DNA of 64,000 nucleotides from contig CAWCEV010000006.1 in assembly GCA_963794655.1 (NCBI GenBank), positions 2,356,001-2,420,000 on the forward strand, written 5' to 3'. This stretch comes from Roseiarcus sp963794655 (GTDB lineage: Bacteria > Pseudomonadota > Alphaproteobacteria > Rhizobiales > Beijerinckiaceae). Positions 25,578 through 34,451 of the stretch are shown here, piece by piece (the first letter of the stretch is position 1; every line of letters starts with the position of its first letter). A model generated the notes under the pieces. The model was given only the letters and a program-made list of their open reading frames with translations. It was not told where the DNA came from and did not search any database. Position numbers and translations under genes: made by a program.

Positions 25578-27635
25578 CTAGGGTTGAATACCTGAGTTGG
25601 CGATGACCTTTCTGGCTGCACTGGGCCAGTCTTTGTCGGGAACCAGGTGGTCGTCGAGAATCAGGCAGTCGCTTTGGGGGATCCAGCGCTGCGCTGCTTT
25701 GTCGGAGTTATGCCAGTTTGCGATGGCGCGATTGTCGGAAGTGATGCGCAGGGCATAGAGTTTGCCCACGGTGTTGGCAAACAGCCAGAAGCCCTGCGTC
25801 TCGACTACGTTGTTGACCAGGCGGATGTGCTTGCTTCCCTCATCGACATACAGGCCGATGCGTTCGCCGATGTCGAAGATGTAGTTGTCGCGTATGACGG
25901 TGCCCGGACTGGATGACAGGTTGTAGATGGCCCCGCCATCGATGAACCACTTCTTCACTGCGTGGATCCGGTTATAAGCCACGAGGTTGTTGCGAAGGAT
26001 GGTCGGTGTATCAAATACCGGATTCACGGTATAACCGTGCTGGTTGTCACGATAGTTGGGATTGCCACCCTGGTCGTTATAGCCCCATCCGTAGCCGATA
26101 TCGATGCCGTCATAAAAGACGTCGGAAACATCGTTATGGAGGATCTGCGCGCCGTCGAAGTAGGTGCTCAGGATGCCTGCATTGTCTTTGAAATCCAGGC
26201 TGACTGAACTGACGAAGTTGTTGTCGATCATCAGGTTTTTATTGGTCATGCGGGGATCCGAGGGATGGTGCGCGTCTTTCTGCACACCACCTGCAAGAAT
26301 GGCGCCCGCGGCGATGACTGAGAAGTGACAATGGGTAACGCGCACGCGATTGGTTCCCAACCCCACGCCACCCAGGTTGGCATCGGCGTCGTTGCCGATA
26401 CCCAGGCCGATCTGCCCGATTTGGCTGAAGTTGTCATGATCGAAGGTTACGTTGCGGGCCGCCGCGACTTGAACCGCAGCGGGGATCTGTGACCAGTGCT
26501 GGCGCATGGACTCAAACTCCGGACAGCCGTCCGCGCAGGTTTTCCAGGCATCCTGCGGGTGGGTAGGAGCGAGATCTTTCAGATAGGACCCGCTCTGCTG
26601 TGCTGCGTAGCCGGTATTTCCTGAGGGTTCGAGCCAGCTTGTGTAGCTGAATTTCAGACCAGCGAAGGTGAGGTTCTGCAGAGGATGATCATAAGTGCCG
26701 GAGATGCTCACCAGCGCCTGGAGACGCGGGAGCACGATCGCCATCTTGTTGATGTCCAGATCGGGATCGGGTTTGAAATACAACTTCCCTTCCTGTGGAT
26801 CGATGTACCAAACGTCGCGGTCTCTGTGCCACTCAAGGCGGCGCCCCATCAGCTCAAGGCCATTGACGAGGTACAGATGTGTATTCAACTGATGAGCGAG
26901 GCGCTGGGGCCGGTCGTTGGGCACGTCGTAGCCCCAGGTGTTGTTGTCCCAGGAAGGCTGCGCCATGGTCAGCGTGATGTCGCCTCCGTTTTCATGAATA
27001 CTGTCGACCGGGGCATAACGATCGGTAAAATTGCCGGTAGCCTCGAGCTCCATGCGCGAGGGATTCTTGACGGTAGCCAACCACGCCAGGTTGGGATTTC
27101 TGATTATGATTCCAGTGCCGGTGAAAGTTACGTCCTTGTATTGGATTTCCATCGCGGCACGATCGGCAAGTACCCCATTGACGAAGAGCTGACGAGCATC
27201 CAACCCGCGCGGAACGTCGGCGACGTAAACATTCTTCGCTTGGTCGTAAAGCTTCCAACCGGTGACAGGAATACCGCCTGAGATGAGCGGGTGCGCGCCG
27301 GGAGCGGAACGCCACGTGACCGCATGCGCCCCCTGGCCTCCGTCCTCTGCCGCAAACCTGAGTGGTGCGTCGATGGCGTACGTGCCATCGCCGAGAATAA
27401 CGGTCACGTCGTTCGATTGGTTCAGACGCCGCACCGCAGATTGCGCCTTTGCCAGGTTGTTGAACGGCTTCTGGGATGTGCCATCGCCGCTATCCGCTGC
27501 TTTCGGCGAAACATAGATGAGCTTGCCCTTGGGTGATTGGGCAAAGGAAGCCCGGAATGACACTGCGACCGCCATCAACCCTACAGCCATTGCGGCCCTG
27601 AAGAAGCGCCGGCCTGTGACATGATGATTGTTCAT
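25578..27635 (-). CDS. Exported right-handed parallel beta-helix protein (GH141-like)
   Basis: A 685-residue protein with a signal sequence containing a twin-arginine 'GRRFFRAAMAVGLMAVAVSF'. The mature part starts 'IYVSPKAADSGDGTSQKPFN' and continues with repeated beta-helix coils such as 'NRVRVTHCHFSVIAAGAIL', 'NNLVAYNRIHAVKKWFIDGG' and 'VIRDNYIFDIGERIGLYVDE'. That opening and coil pattern resembles proteins assigned to GH141 (fucosidase/xylanase) and related polysaccharide lyases. The assignment is by resemblance only. An AGGGGAA ribosome-binding site precedes the ATG. It is the last gene of the PhyH-GPH-GH31 operon, 16 bases after GH31. Confidence 0.72.
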   Translation of the reverse strand: MNNHHVTGRRFFRAAMAVGLMAVAVSFRASFAQSPKGKLIYVSPKAADSGDGTSQKPFNNLAKAQSAVRRLNQSNDVTVILGDGTYAIDAPLRFAAEDGGQGAHAVTWRSAPGAHPLISGGIPVTGWKLYDQAKNVYVADVPRGLDARQLFVNGVLADRAAMEIQYKDVTFTGTGIIIRNPNLAWLATVKNPSRMELEATGNFTDRYAPVDSIHENGGDITLTMAQPSWDNNTWGYDVPNDRPQRLAHQLNTHLYLVNGLELMGRRLEWHRDRDVWYIDPQEGKLYFKPDPDLDINKMAIVLPRLQALVSISGTYDHPLQNLTFAGLKFSYTSWLEPSGNTGYAAQQSGSYLKDLAPTHPQDAWKTCADGCPEFESMRQHWSQIPAAVQVAAARNVTFDHDNFSQIGQIGLGIGNDADANLGGVGLGTNRVRVTHCHFSVIAAGAILAGGVQKDAHHPSDPRMTNKNLMIDNNFVSSVSLDFKDNAGILSTYFDGAQILHNDVSDVFYDGIDIGYGWGYNDQGGNPNYRDNQHGYTVNPVFDTPTILRNNLVAYNRIHAVKKWFIDGGAIYNLSSSPGTVIRDNYIFDIGERIGLYVDEGSKHIRLVNNVVETQGFWLFANTVGKLYALRITSDNRAIANWHNSDKAAQRWIPQSDCLILDDHLVPDKDWPSAARKVIANSGIQP

Positions 27636-27651
27636 TTTTCCCCTGCAATCT

Positions 27652-30123
27652 TTATCTTTTGTCGACGCTCACGCGCATCGAGTCACCCGCGTAACGAACC
27701 GTCTTCTGTTCGCGGCCCAACTCCGAGATGAACAGAATTGTGTAATCGCGTTCTTGTACGAGCGATGGAAAGGAACCTTCGCGGGCGGAGATGACCAATG
27801 CGCGCTGGTTTTCTATCCACTGGAGGTGCACCAGCGCAAACGCGCCCTGCTCGTAGTCGTAACTGTCGCCAGCATCTTCATAGAGGGTGAACGTCGCATC
27901 TGCTCCGCAATAGACGCGGATTTCATAGGGCGCGTCCGGGACCTCGTCTACGTATTGCATGACCTGGGTCAGAGGAAGGATGGAGCCTGCGCAAACAAAG
28001 AGGGGGAGCTTGTCTATCGGAGCTTCGGCCACAATCGAAGATCCGCCCGTGTAAACCTTGTTGGTCCAAAAGTCGAACCAGTCGTGACCTTGGGGAAGAT
28101 AGACGGGGCGAGATTTCTCCACCCCATCGAGCCGCCGCGATCCGGACGTGTAGTACATCGGCGTGGTTACGGGACATACCACGATCGAAGGGCCAAAGAG
28201 ATATTGATCGATTATGTCATGGGTCGCCAGGTCATCGGGATAGTCGAGGGCAAGGGCGCGCACCAGCATCGCGCTGTTCCTCGTGACCTGTGCGACCAAC
28301 GAATAGATGTAGGGCAGGAGTTTGTATCGCAGGCCAATATAGCGCGCGATGGTGTCGTAAAAGATGCTTCCCTGCTCCCCGAAACGCCATATCTCTCGTG
28401 CCGCATCCGTCCCATGGGAACGGAAGACCGGCAGAAAGACCGCATATTGTAACCAGCGGGTGTAGAGCTCCCAGTATCCGAGATCGCGGCAACCCGTGTC
28501 CTGCGGATCGGGCTGGAGCGCATTCATGTCTGTGAGGCCGCGGCATCCATCCGGATAATCACCCCGCCAGAACCACAGGCTCGGATTGTTGTCGATAAAG
28601 AAGGCCCCGATGTCGACCGTCCAGTAAGGCTCGCCGGTGGCGCAAAAGTTCACTCCCTCGGGAATACAACGGCGAAGGGTCTCCCAGGTAGCGCAGATGT
28701 CGCCGTTCCAGGTGATGGTGGCGTAGCGGTGTTGACCGGCGTAGGAAGAGCGCGTGAGATTCACCACGCGCTTGCGATCGGTGACCCGCCGTTGTCCTTC
28801 ATAGATACCCTCAGAGTGGAGCAAGGAGTAGGCATTGATGTCGCCCGGGTCCATGTAGAGTTTGGATTGCGCGGTGTTGATCAGGGTGCGCGCGTGCGAT
28901 TCCGGCTTGATCGACCCCTCCCAATCCGCTTCGAAGGGCTCGGTACAGTCGCACCACCAGGCATCGACTCCGTGATCGAACAAGCCGCGCTGGGCTTGCT
29001 TCCAATAACGATCGCGCGCCTCGGGAAGAAAGGCGTTGTAAGTCGACTGGTTGCCAAGCATGAGATGAGCGTCCAGCAGCTCTCTCTGATCCGGGCAACC
29101 GCCGGTCATGATGGGCCAGATAGATACCATGAGATGAGCGCCCATGGAGTGGAGTTGGGCGGTAAGGGCGTCCGGATCGGAAAAGCGGAGCGGGTCAAGT
29201 GATTTCTGCCCCCAACCTGCGCCGTTGGGCCATGATTTCCAGTCGAGAACGATCACATCGAGGGGCACCCGGCGGCGGCGATACTCCTGCACCACGCTGA
29301 GCAACTCATCCGCGTTTACGTACCGTTCCTTGGACTGCATATATCCCAGAGCCCACTTGGGCAACATGGGAACCTTGCCCGTCAATCGGTGGTAGTTCCG
29401 CGTAATTTGGTCAAACGTGTCTCCCTGGAGCACGTAGAAGGACAACTCGTCGACAACGTCCATCCAACAATACGAACCGTGGGCATCATCATGAAAGGTC
29501 ATCAAAGAGCAGCAATCGAAGAGCATGCCATATCCGCGGGTGGAGACAAAATACGGCACCACGGCTTTCATATTTTGCTGATAGAGCTCGCGCACTTTTC
29601 CACGCAGGTTGCCATAGCCTTCTTCGTGCGAGCCCAAGCCGAAGAGCGCTTCCCCGCCGGCAAAAACGAACTCCAACTTGGCCTCGAAAGCATCGCGATC
29701 AAATACAGTTTCGTACTCGGCCGCAGATGCACGGATTCCATCGATGCTCTGGGCGAAGGCCACAGCCGTGTCATTGCGGAACAGGTTGCGGTAGATTTTC
29801 TTCGAGCTCAGCCACTTGCCACCGCGCTCCGGCTCCTGCAACAGGAGCTTGCCCTTGACATCGTAGTAGCGGAGAGCGCCCGAACGCTTGTCCACCATCA
29901 CCCGGAGAGCCGGCGTGGCCACGATGAAAGCGTCGTCTTGTTCTGAGAGAACGTATCCAGTGTACTGGTCTTCGGAGATCACTATCCGGCTGGGAACCTC
30001 GCTGAAGGTGAGCCGTTCGGTGTAAGTCACCGACGCGATGGATTCGGTCACGAAGCCGATGCGCAGGCGGGCCGATGCCGATGCAAACACCACTCTCCCG
30101 TCATTGCTGTCGAGCGTGAACAT
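27652..30123 (-). CDS. GH31 alpha-glycosidase (alpha-xylosidase/glucosidase type)
   Basis: An 823-residue enzyme without a signal peptide, so probably cytoplasmic. The N-terminal beta-sandwich precedes the TIM barrel with 'DVIVLDWKSWP'. The nucleophile is D392 in 'WWCDCTEPFEADW', and the distal part carries 'YWTVDIGAFF' and 'QYLFGPSIVVCPV'. The W-W-x-D-x-T-E-P form of the nucleophile loop is common in XylS-like alpha-xylosidases, but alpha-glucosidase or alpha-galactosidase activity cannot be excluded. GGAGAA stands 5 bases before the ATG. The gene lies 14 bases after the GPH symporter and should act on the oligosaccharide it imports. Confidence 0.87.
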   Translation of the reverse strand: MFTLDSNDGRVVFASASARLRIGFVTESIASVTYTERLTFSEVPSRIVISEDQYTGYVLSEQDDAFIVATPALRVMVDKRSGALRYYDVKGKLLLQEPERGGKWLSSKKIYRNLFRNDTAVAFAQSIDGIRASAAEYETVFDRDAFEAKLEFVFAGGEALFGLGSHEEGYGNLRGKVRELYQQNMKAVVPYFVSTRGYGMLFDCCSLMTFHDDAHGSYCWMDVVDELSFYVLQGDTFDQITRNYHRLTGKVPMLPKWALGYMQSKERYVNADELLSVVQEYRRRRVPLDVIVLDWKSWPNGAGWGQKSLDPLRFSDPDALTAQLHSMGAHLMVSIWPIMTGGCPDQRELLDAHLMLGNQSTYNAFLPEARDRYWKQAQRGLFDHGVDAWWCDCTEPFEADWEGSIKPESHARTLINTAQSKLYMDPGDINAYSLLHSEGIYEGQRRVTDRKRVVNLTRSSYAGQHRYATITWNGDICATWETLRRCIPEGVNFCATGEPYWTVDIGAFFIDNNPSLWFWRGDYPDGCRGLTDMNALQPDPQDTGCRDLGYWELYTRWLQYAVFLPVFRSHGTDAAREIWRFGEQGSIFYDTIARYIGLRYKLLPYIYSLVAQVTRNSAMLVRALALDYPDDLATHDIIDQYLFGPSIVVCPVTTPMYYTSGSRRLDGVEKSRPVYLPQGHDWFDFWTNKVYTGGSSIVAEAPIDKLPLFVCAGSILPLTQVMQYVDEVPDAPYEIRVYCGADATFTLYEDAGDSYDYEQGAFALVHLQWIENQRALVISAREGSFPSLVQERDYTILFISELGREQKTVRYAGDSMRVSVDKR

Positions 30124-30137
30124 AGGTTCTCCGGAAA

Positions 30138-31517
30138 TCAGACGCTGCTGCTGATAGCACTGGCCATCGCCCGGCGCTGCGCCAGGTCTCGACGGATATC
30201 GGGTTCAAGCCGTTCGTATCGGCCATAGAAGAGAACGGGGATAATCGCGAGGGCGTAACAAAGTGCTGGAAGCCATACGAAGCTGAGCTCAATTCCGAAC
30301 AGAGAGCGCTGGCTTTGAGCTACGTTGGGCACGTAAGCGTAGTAGGCCAGTATCCACGCCGGCAGAGCACCCCCCAAACCGCTGCCCGCCTTCAGACAAA
30401 AGGCCGCCCCAATCGCGGTCAGAAAGCCGGCCGCCCGTATTCCACTCTTCCACTCTCCGTAGTCAACGCTGTCGGACAGGACCGCGAATGGCATCGCCAT
30501 GGCCACGCCGCTGGCGAGAATCCCCAGCGTCCAGCCAATCAGAACACCTCCAGGGGAAAGGCTTCTGGCGGCAAAGAAGATGGCGATCTGGGCGAGTACA
30601 GAACACGCCAGGCTCACTGCCCAGACAGTTCTCTTGGAGAACCTTCGGCAGAAAAAGGGCAAAAACAAAATCGTGGCCAACGAAGCAAAATCCAGACTAT
30701 TCGCCACCGAGGTCAGACCTTTGCGATGGAGGGTGTATTCGAAGAAATAGGGTGCGGAAGAAATTCTGGCAACGAAAGCGATCCAGAAAAAAATGCTGCT
30801 GAGAAAAATGATGAGCCAGGGTGCATTGCCTTTCAAGGCAGCGAAGCTCTGACGAATTAACAGGCGGTGCCTGTAATCGGCAACCACTTCCTTAAGCCTC
30901 AGGAACGCGAACAGATATAAGAGGAGAGATCCGCAAGCGTAAATGGGCATCACGCGCATGAAACCGCGGCGATCGTTGCCCTGGCCCAACCAGGCCACCA
31001 TCTTGTACGCGCTCAGGTTAACGACGAGAACACCAAGTTTCGAGCCGACCATGCGAAAGCTGGTCAGAGTGATGCGCTCGTGCGCATCCGGAGTGAGCGC
31101 GGACAGAATTGAGGTGACGGGAGTGTTGATTCCCGTGTAGAGGATGCTGCAGACCACGTAGGTAGTGGCGGCATAAACGACTTTAGCGGTTGGATCGAGG
31201 TTCGGCGTGGTGAAGGTAAGGACCCCGAAGATAGCGAACGGCGCACAAAGCCAGAGAAACCACGGCCGGTTTTTGCCCCAACGGCTCCTGGTTTTGTCGA
31301 AAACGATGCCCCATACCGGCGCATCCAGGGCGTCAAAGGATCTTGCGAGGAGCAAGATGGACCCCGCGGCGGTCGTGGAGATTCCATAGACATCCGTGTA
31401 GAACTTCAGCAGGTAAAAGGAGATGACGCAAAAAATAAGCTGGCCGGCCACCTCGCTGGACATGTAGCCGAGGCGGGTCTGCAATACCGTGTATGTTCTT
31501 ACTTCGCTGGGTTCCAC
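30138..31517 (-). CDS. GPH-family sugar:cation symporter (MelB-like)
   Basis: A 459-residue membrane transporter of the glycoside-pentoside-hexuronide family. It has 12 hydrophobic helices, the N-terminal 'LKFYTDVYGISTTAAGSIL' (the Y-T-D-x-x-G/F-G signature) and 'DALDAPVWGIVFDKTRSRWG' followed by KNRPW, the loop-2/3 cation-site signature. It imports a glycoside with H+ or Na+. The start is a GTG at 31517 with little ribosome-binding support. It sits between the PhyH and GH31 genes with gaps of 31 and 14 bases, clearly one operon. Confidence 0.88.
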   Translation of the reverse strand: MEPSEVRTYTVLQTRLGYMSSEVAGQLIFCVISFYLLKFYTDVYGISTTAAGSILLLARSFDALDAPVWGIVFDKTRSRWGKNRPWFLWLCAPFAIFGVLTFTTPNLDPTAKVVYAATTYVVCSILYTGINTPVTSILSALTPDAHERITLTSFRMVGSKLGVLVVNLSAYKMVAWLGQGNDRRGFMRVMPIYACGSLLLYLFAFLRLKEVVADYRHRLLIRQSFAALKGNAPWLIIFLSSIFFWIAFVARISSAPYFFEYTLHRKGLTSVANSLDFASLATILFLPFFCRRFSKRTVWAVSLACSVLAQIAIFFAARSLSPGGVLIGWTLGILASGVAMAMPFAVLSDSVDYGEWKSGIRAAGFLTAIGAAFCLKAGSGLGGALPAWILAYYAYVPNVAQSQRSLFGIELSFVWLPALCYALAIIPVLFYGRYERLEPDIRRDLAQRRAMASAISSSV

Positions 31518-31548
31518 GCTGTCATAGTTTCTATAGGGTGACTACAGT

Positions 31549-32376
31549 TCAAGCAGCCCCAGCCGCATCTTTCGCTGGATCGGCGAACGGTCCGTACTGC
31601 TCGGGGCTGTCATGGGCATGGTCATAAATGTTCTTCCCGTTCTTGAGGAAGGGTGTCGCCATCGCCCAAGGCTTGCCATCGGGACGAAGGATAGGCGCGG
31701 CGCTGTATTGCGGCAAATAAATGCGCCGCATATTCGGGGTCCGGTTGGGGCCACTGCGATGAAACACATAGCTATCAAACACGACGATGCTGCCTGCCGG
31801 AACGATCACCGCATCTCCCGGGTCGCCGCCGGTGTAGCCAATCAGATCGTTGGTGCCCGACTCCTTGGTGTGATCGATGATCTGCCCCAGAGTGCCGGCT
31901 CGTGAATGTGGCAACAGGTACACCGTTCCATTCTCCTCGTTCACAGCGTCGAGCGTACACCAGCAGGTGACGTAAGGCCGGTGCGAGGTGGTTGGGTCAT
32001 ACCATTTCACGTAACCGCTGTCTTGATGCCAGGAGAACTTCATCCCCTGCTCTGCGCCCTTGACCACCCACTGCTCATGAAAGAGATATGCGTCCGGTCC
32101 GACGGTCGCCTCTGCTACCTGAGCCATCAGGTCGCTGAAGACAAACTGCCATAAGCGCGAACTCAAGCGATAGCGGTTATTGATGAAATAGCGCTTGCCT
32201 CGATGACTCAGATCCACCGTTTCAACACCCTTGGTATCCATCAACGCGTCGTAGTAGCCAAGATAGTACGAACACTCTTCCCGCAGGATGGTGAGCTCGC
32301 GCTGAGGAATCACCTCGGGAAGGATCATGTAACCCTCTGAACGGTACTGCTCGCGTTGCGACCCGGATATCATCAT
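31549..32376 (-). CDS. Phytanoyl-CoA dioxygenase (PhyH) family oxygenase
   Basis: A protein of 275 residues, a non-haem Fe(II)/2-oxoglutarate oxygenase. The metal triad is visible as H-x-D in 'FSWHQDSGY' and a distal His in 'SYVFHRSGPNRTPN', whose Arg should bind 2-oxoglutarate. The ATG at 32376 is chosen because 'MMISGSQREQYRSEGYMILP' is the standard PhyH N-terminus, and it leaves room for promoter and operator. An ATG at 32418 and a GTG at 32430 are also in frame. It heads a sugar-use operon, so the substrate may be a modified sugar or aglycone rather than a fatty acyl-CoA; that is inference. Confidence 0.82.
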   Translation of the reverse strand: MMISGSQREQYRSEGYMILPEVIPQRELTILREECSYYLGYYDALMDTKGVETVDLSHRGKRYFINNRYRLSSRLWQFVFSDLMAQVAEATVGPDAYLFHEQWVVKGAEQGMKFSWHQDSGYVKWYDPTTSHRPYVTCWCTLDAVNEENGTVYLLPHSRAGTLGQIIDHTKESGTNDLIGYTGGDPGDAVIVPAGSIVVFDSYVFHRSGPNRTPNMRRIYLPQYSAAPILRPDGKPWAMATPFLKNGKNIYDHAHDSPEQYGPFADPAKDAAGAA

Positions 32377-32426
32377 GCTGAGAACTCTAGTGAGGCCGTC
32401 CAGCGGCGTGCTTCTCATTTCATATT

Positions 32427-32449
32427 TCACTTGTTATCATTTTCTGTCG
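32427..32449 (-). promoter_or_regulatory. Putative AraC-family operator, site 3 of 3
   Basis: On the minus strand this 23-mer is CGACAGAAAATGA, then TAAC, then AAGTGA. It matches the site at 34429-34451 at 19 of 23 positions. Its two half-sites, AAATGA and AAGTGA, are direct repeats at 10-bp spacing, the geometry AraC-family activators use. It lies about 50 bp upstream of the PhyH ATG and directly abuts the regulator's GTG, suiting both operon activation and autoregulation. Confidence 0.6.
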
Positions 32450-33288
32450 TGCGCGCCCATCTCAACCTGCCGGTTCAAGCGGACGGAAACGTCTGGCACT
32501 ATCGTAATCTGGGCGCACATCACAAGCGGCATCACCACGCGGAACTCGAATTAAACCTGGTCACTCGCGGCCACGGGACCTATCTTTTAGGCAATCGGCG
32601 ATACGAGATTCGCCGCGGCGATCTGCTCTGGCTCTTCCCTGCCCAAGAGCATTTGCTATTTGAACAAACGGCTGATTTCGAGATGTGGATTGGCGTTTTC
32701 AAGCGGCGGATCGTCAAGAGAACGGCCACGGATGCGAATACACGCATCCTGTTGCAGACTGAGCCTCGGGGCGAGTTTTGCCGCCGCCTTACCGAGAAGG
32801 ATGTGGGATGCATGGAGGAGCTTTTCAGCGAGCTAGCAGAATCGATAGACCAGATGAGCCTGCTGAACGCGGGCTTGCCCTATGGGTTGCTGTATGCCTG
32901 GCGGTGCTTCGAACGGGCTGCGGATGTTCCCGTGCGCGATGTGCACCCCGCGGTGGAACGGGCGGCGCGACTGATTCGCGACCAGGGGAGCGACCAATCG
33001 CTCTCGCTCGATGAACTCGCGCACCACGCTGGACTGAGCGCAACCCGGTTGAGCCGGTTGTTCAAGGAACAGACTGGCTTTGCGCTGGTGGACTTTCGTA
33101 ACCGCCAGAGGGTCGAACGCTTTCTGGATATCTACGGCACAGGCCAACGGCGAACGATGCTGGATGCTGCGCTGGAGGCCGGTTTCGGCAGCTATCCTCA
33201 GTTCCATCGGGTATTCAAGCGGTTAATGGGCTACTCTCCCATGCGCTATCGACAGAATGGACAGTCCGCCCGGGTGGTCAAGCGGTAA
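32449..33288 (+). CDS. AraC-family transcriptional regulator
   Basis: A 279-residue regulator. The N-terminal cupin sensor has 'HHKRHHHAELELNLVTRGHG' and 'IRRGDLLWLFPAQEHLL'; the C-terminal double helix-turn-helix has 'LSLDELAHHAGLSATRLSRL' with FKEQTG and 'AALEAGFGSYPQFHRVFKRL' with MGYSPM. The GTG at 32449 gives a normal-length N-terminus, although a longer frame from 32356 exists; ribosome-binding support is weak. It is divergent from the PhyH operon and overlaps the 3' end of the isomerase gene by 11 bases (convergent). It probably senses a sugar and acts on the three 23-bp sites described nearby. Confidence 0.88.
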   Translation: MRAHLNLPVQADGNVWHYRNLGAHHKRHHHAELELNLVTRGHGTYLLGNRRYEIRRGDLLWLFPAQEHLLFEQTADFEMWIGVFKRRIVKRTATDANTRILLQTEPRGEFCRRLTEKDVGCMEELFSELAESIDQMSLLNAGLPYGLLYAWRCFERAADVPVRDVHPAVERAARLIRDQGSDQSLSLDELAHHAGLSATRLSRLFKEQTGFALVDFRNRQRVERFLDIYGTGQRRTMLDAALEAGFGSYPQFHRVFKRLMGYSPMRYRQNGQSARVVKR

Positions 33289-34123
33289 GCCGCCGCCAGA
33301 GCCGATCGATCTCGATACGAAGCAGCTTTGCCTCTTCCCAGCTATCTGGAAACGTTGACAGGGCGTAACCTCCCTCCAGTGGCCCTAGTTCCGGACAGAT
33401 GAAGATTTCTCGTCCTGATTCGCCGTTTGCCTTGAGCCAGCAGGCCAGGATGGCCTCTGCGAACGGGAGCCACTCTTCATACTCCTTCGTCCGATGTCCT
33501 TTGCCATCAGTGATCGGAATTTGCGCGTGATGACCATTGAAGGGCCGGAGATGAAATTGCTGCGCATGCTGGATCAAGTCGGGGCGGGTTAGCAGACGCT
33601 GGGCAAAGTTTGCGGGAACGAGATGCTTCACCACTGCGAAGTGGGAGAAATCCCACGAGATGGGCAACAGCGTCCCGGTCGAACGGTGGAACGCATCGGC
33701 AAGCGCGTATAGCTTTTCCGGCGTCTCGGTACACGTGCCGCGATGGCTTTCGATGGCCGGCGCCAAGCCGAGTGCGGTGGCCTGCTCCAGCAGGGTCAAA
33801 GTAAGACGCAGTGCTTCCGGGGTAAGCAGATCGTCTGTTCCCAACTGTACATTCACGTGATGGGCTCCCCATCGTTTGAGGTCGCGGAGAAGCGAGGCGA
33901 CCTTTTCCGGCTGGCCGCTCGCCATGCCTCCTAAAAAAATGAGGCCCCGGCTTTCGGCTTCTTGCCAGAGTTCCTCGCTTGGAGCCCAACAGACGCCGTC
34001 GAAGCCGGCATCCCGGATGGCATCGAGTTTCTGAGAAAGCGTCCATTCGACCTGAGGCGACGGATGCTGCATCAGGGTCCATAGATTGGCAATATGGCGT
34101 AGAACGGGCTTCCCTTTATCCAT
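33278..34123 (-). CDS. Sugar isomerase/epimerase-like TIM-barrel protein
   Basis: About 281 residues of the AP-endonuclease-2/xylose-isomerase-like TIM-barrel superfamily. Supporting segments are 'LSQKLDAIRDAGFDGVCWAP', 'GAHHVNVQLGTDDLLTPEAL', 'APAIESHRGTCTETPEKL' (metal-ligand Glu/His), 'LPISWDFSHFAVVKHL' (Asp/His) and 'IFICPELGPLEGGYALS' (Glu). These residues are typical of a divalent-metal sugar or inositol isomerase/epimerase site. The ATG at 34123 is chosen because upstream in-frame sequence is not protein-like. The ribosome-binding site is weak. Likely role is converting the monosaccharide released by the neighbouring hydrolases; the exact substrate is unknown. Confidence 0.75.
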   Translation of the reverse strand: MDKGKPVLRHIANLWTLMQHPSPQVEWTLSQKLDAIRDAGFDGVCWAPSEELWQEAESRGLIFLGGMASGQPEKVASLLRDLKRWGAHHVNVQLGTDDLLTPEALRLTLTLLEQATALGLAPAIESHRGTCTETPEKLYALADAFHRSTGTLLPISWDFSHFAVVKHLVPANFAQRLLTRPDLIQHAQQFHLRPFNGHHAQIPITDGKGHRTKEYEEWLPFAEAILACWLKANGESGREIFICPELGPLEGGYALSTFPDSWEEAKLLRIEIDRLWRRLTA

Positions 34124-34152
34124 AGACTTTTTAACGACCTCACTGGTTTGGG

Positions 34153-34175
34153 CGACAAAAAGTGAGACAAACTCA
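34153..34175 (+). promoter_or_regulatory. Putative AraC-family operator, site 1 of 3
   Basis: The site reads CGACAAAAAGTGA, then GACA-AACTCA. The half-sites AAGTGA (34160-34165) and AACTCA (34170-34175) are 10 bp apart, and the first 13 bases are identical to site 2. It lies 30 bp upstream of the isomerase ATG. It also contains a GTGAG-ACAAA-CTCAC inverted repeat. Confidence 0.5.
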
Positions 34176-34428
34176 CAGGCAAGGCAAACAGCACTGCTGA
34201 GGAACGGGTGGCTTGGTATTTCGCCTATGCCGGTTCGCTGGATCGCTGGAACAGACCATAGCACGGTTTGGCAACTGCTTTCCCATTCCCCGGGGACGCG
34301 CCCCGCAGCCCATCGCCTCTTTCGCAGGGAAAGTTACCAGCCAGTAGATCGCCGTCAGCCATGTGCCAGGGGATGGCGGCAACAGCAGGCTCGGGGCCTC
34401 CCGGTTCCCATGGCGCAATCTGACCGGA

Positions 34429-34451
34429 CGACAAAAAGTGATAGCAAGTCA
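34429..34451 (+). promoter_or_regulatory. Putative AraC-family operator, site 2 of 3
   Basis: The site reads CGACAAAAAGTGA, then TAGC, then AAGTCA. The half-sites AAGTGA (34436-34441) and AAGTCA (34446-34451) are 10 bp apart. It is 19/23 identical to site 3 at the AraC/PhyH junction and 19/23 to site 1. It lies about 225 bp upstream of the TonB-receptor ATG and points toward it. Confidence 0.55.

Noticed and set aside
27628..29946. Several plus-strand open frames over GH31
   Set aside because: They oppose a full-length GH31 with catalytic residues; no homologous motifs were seen.
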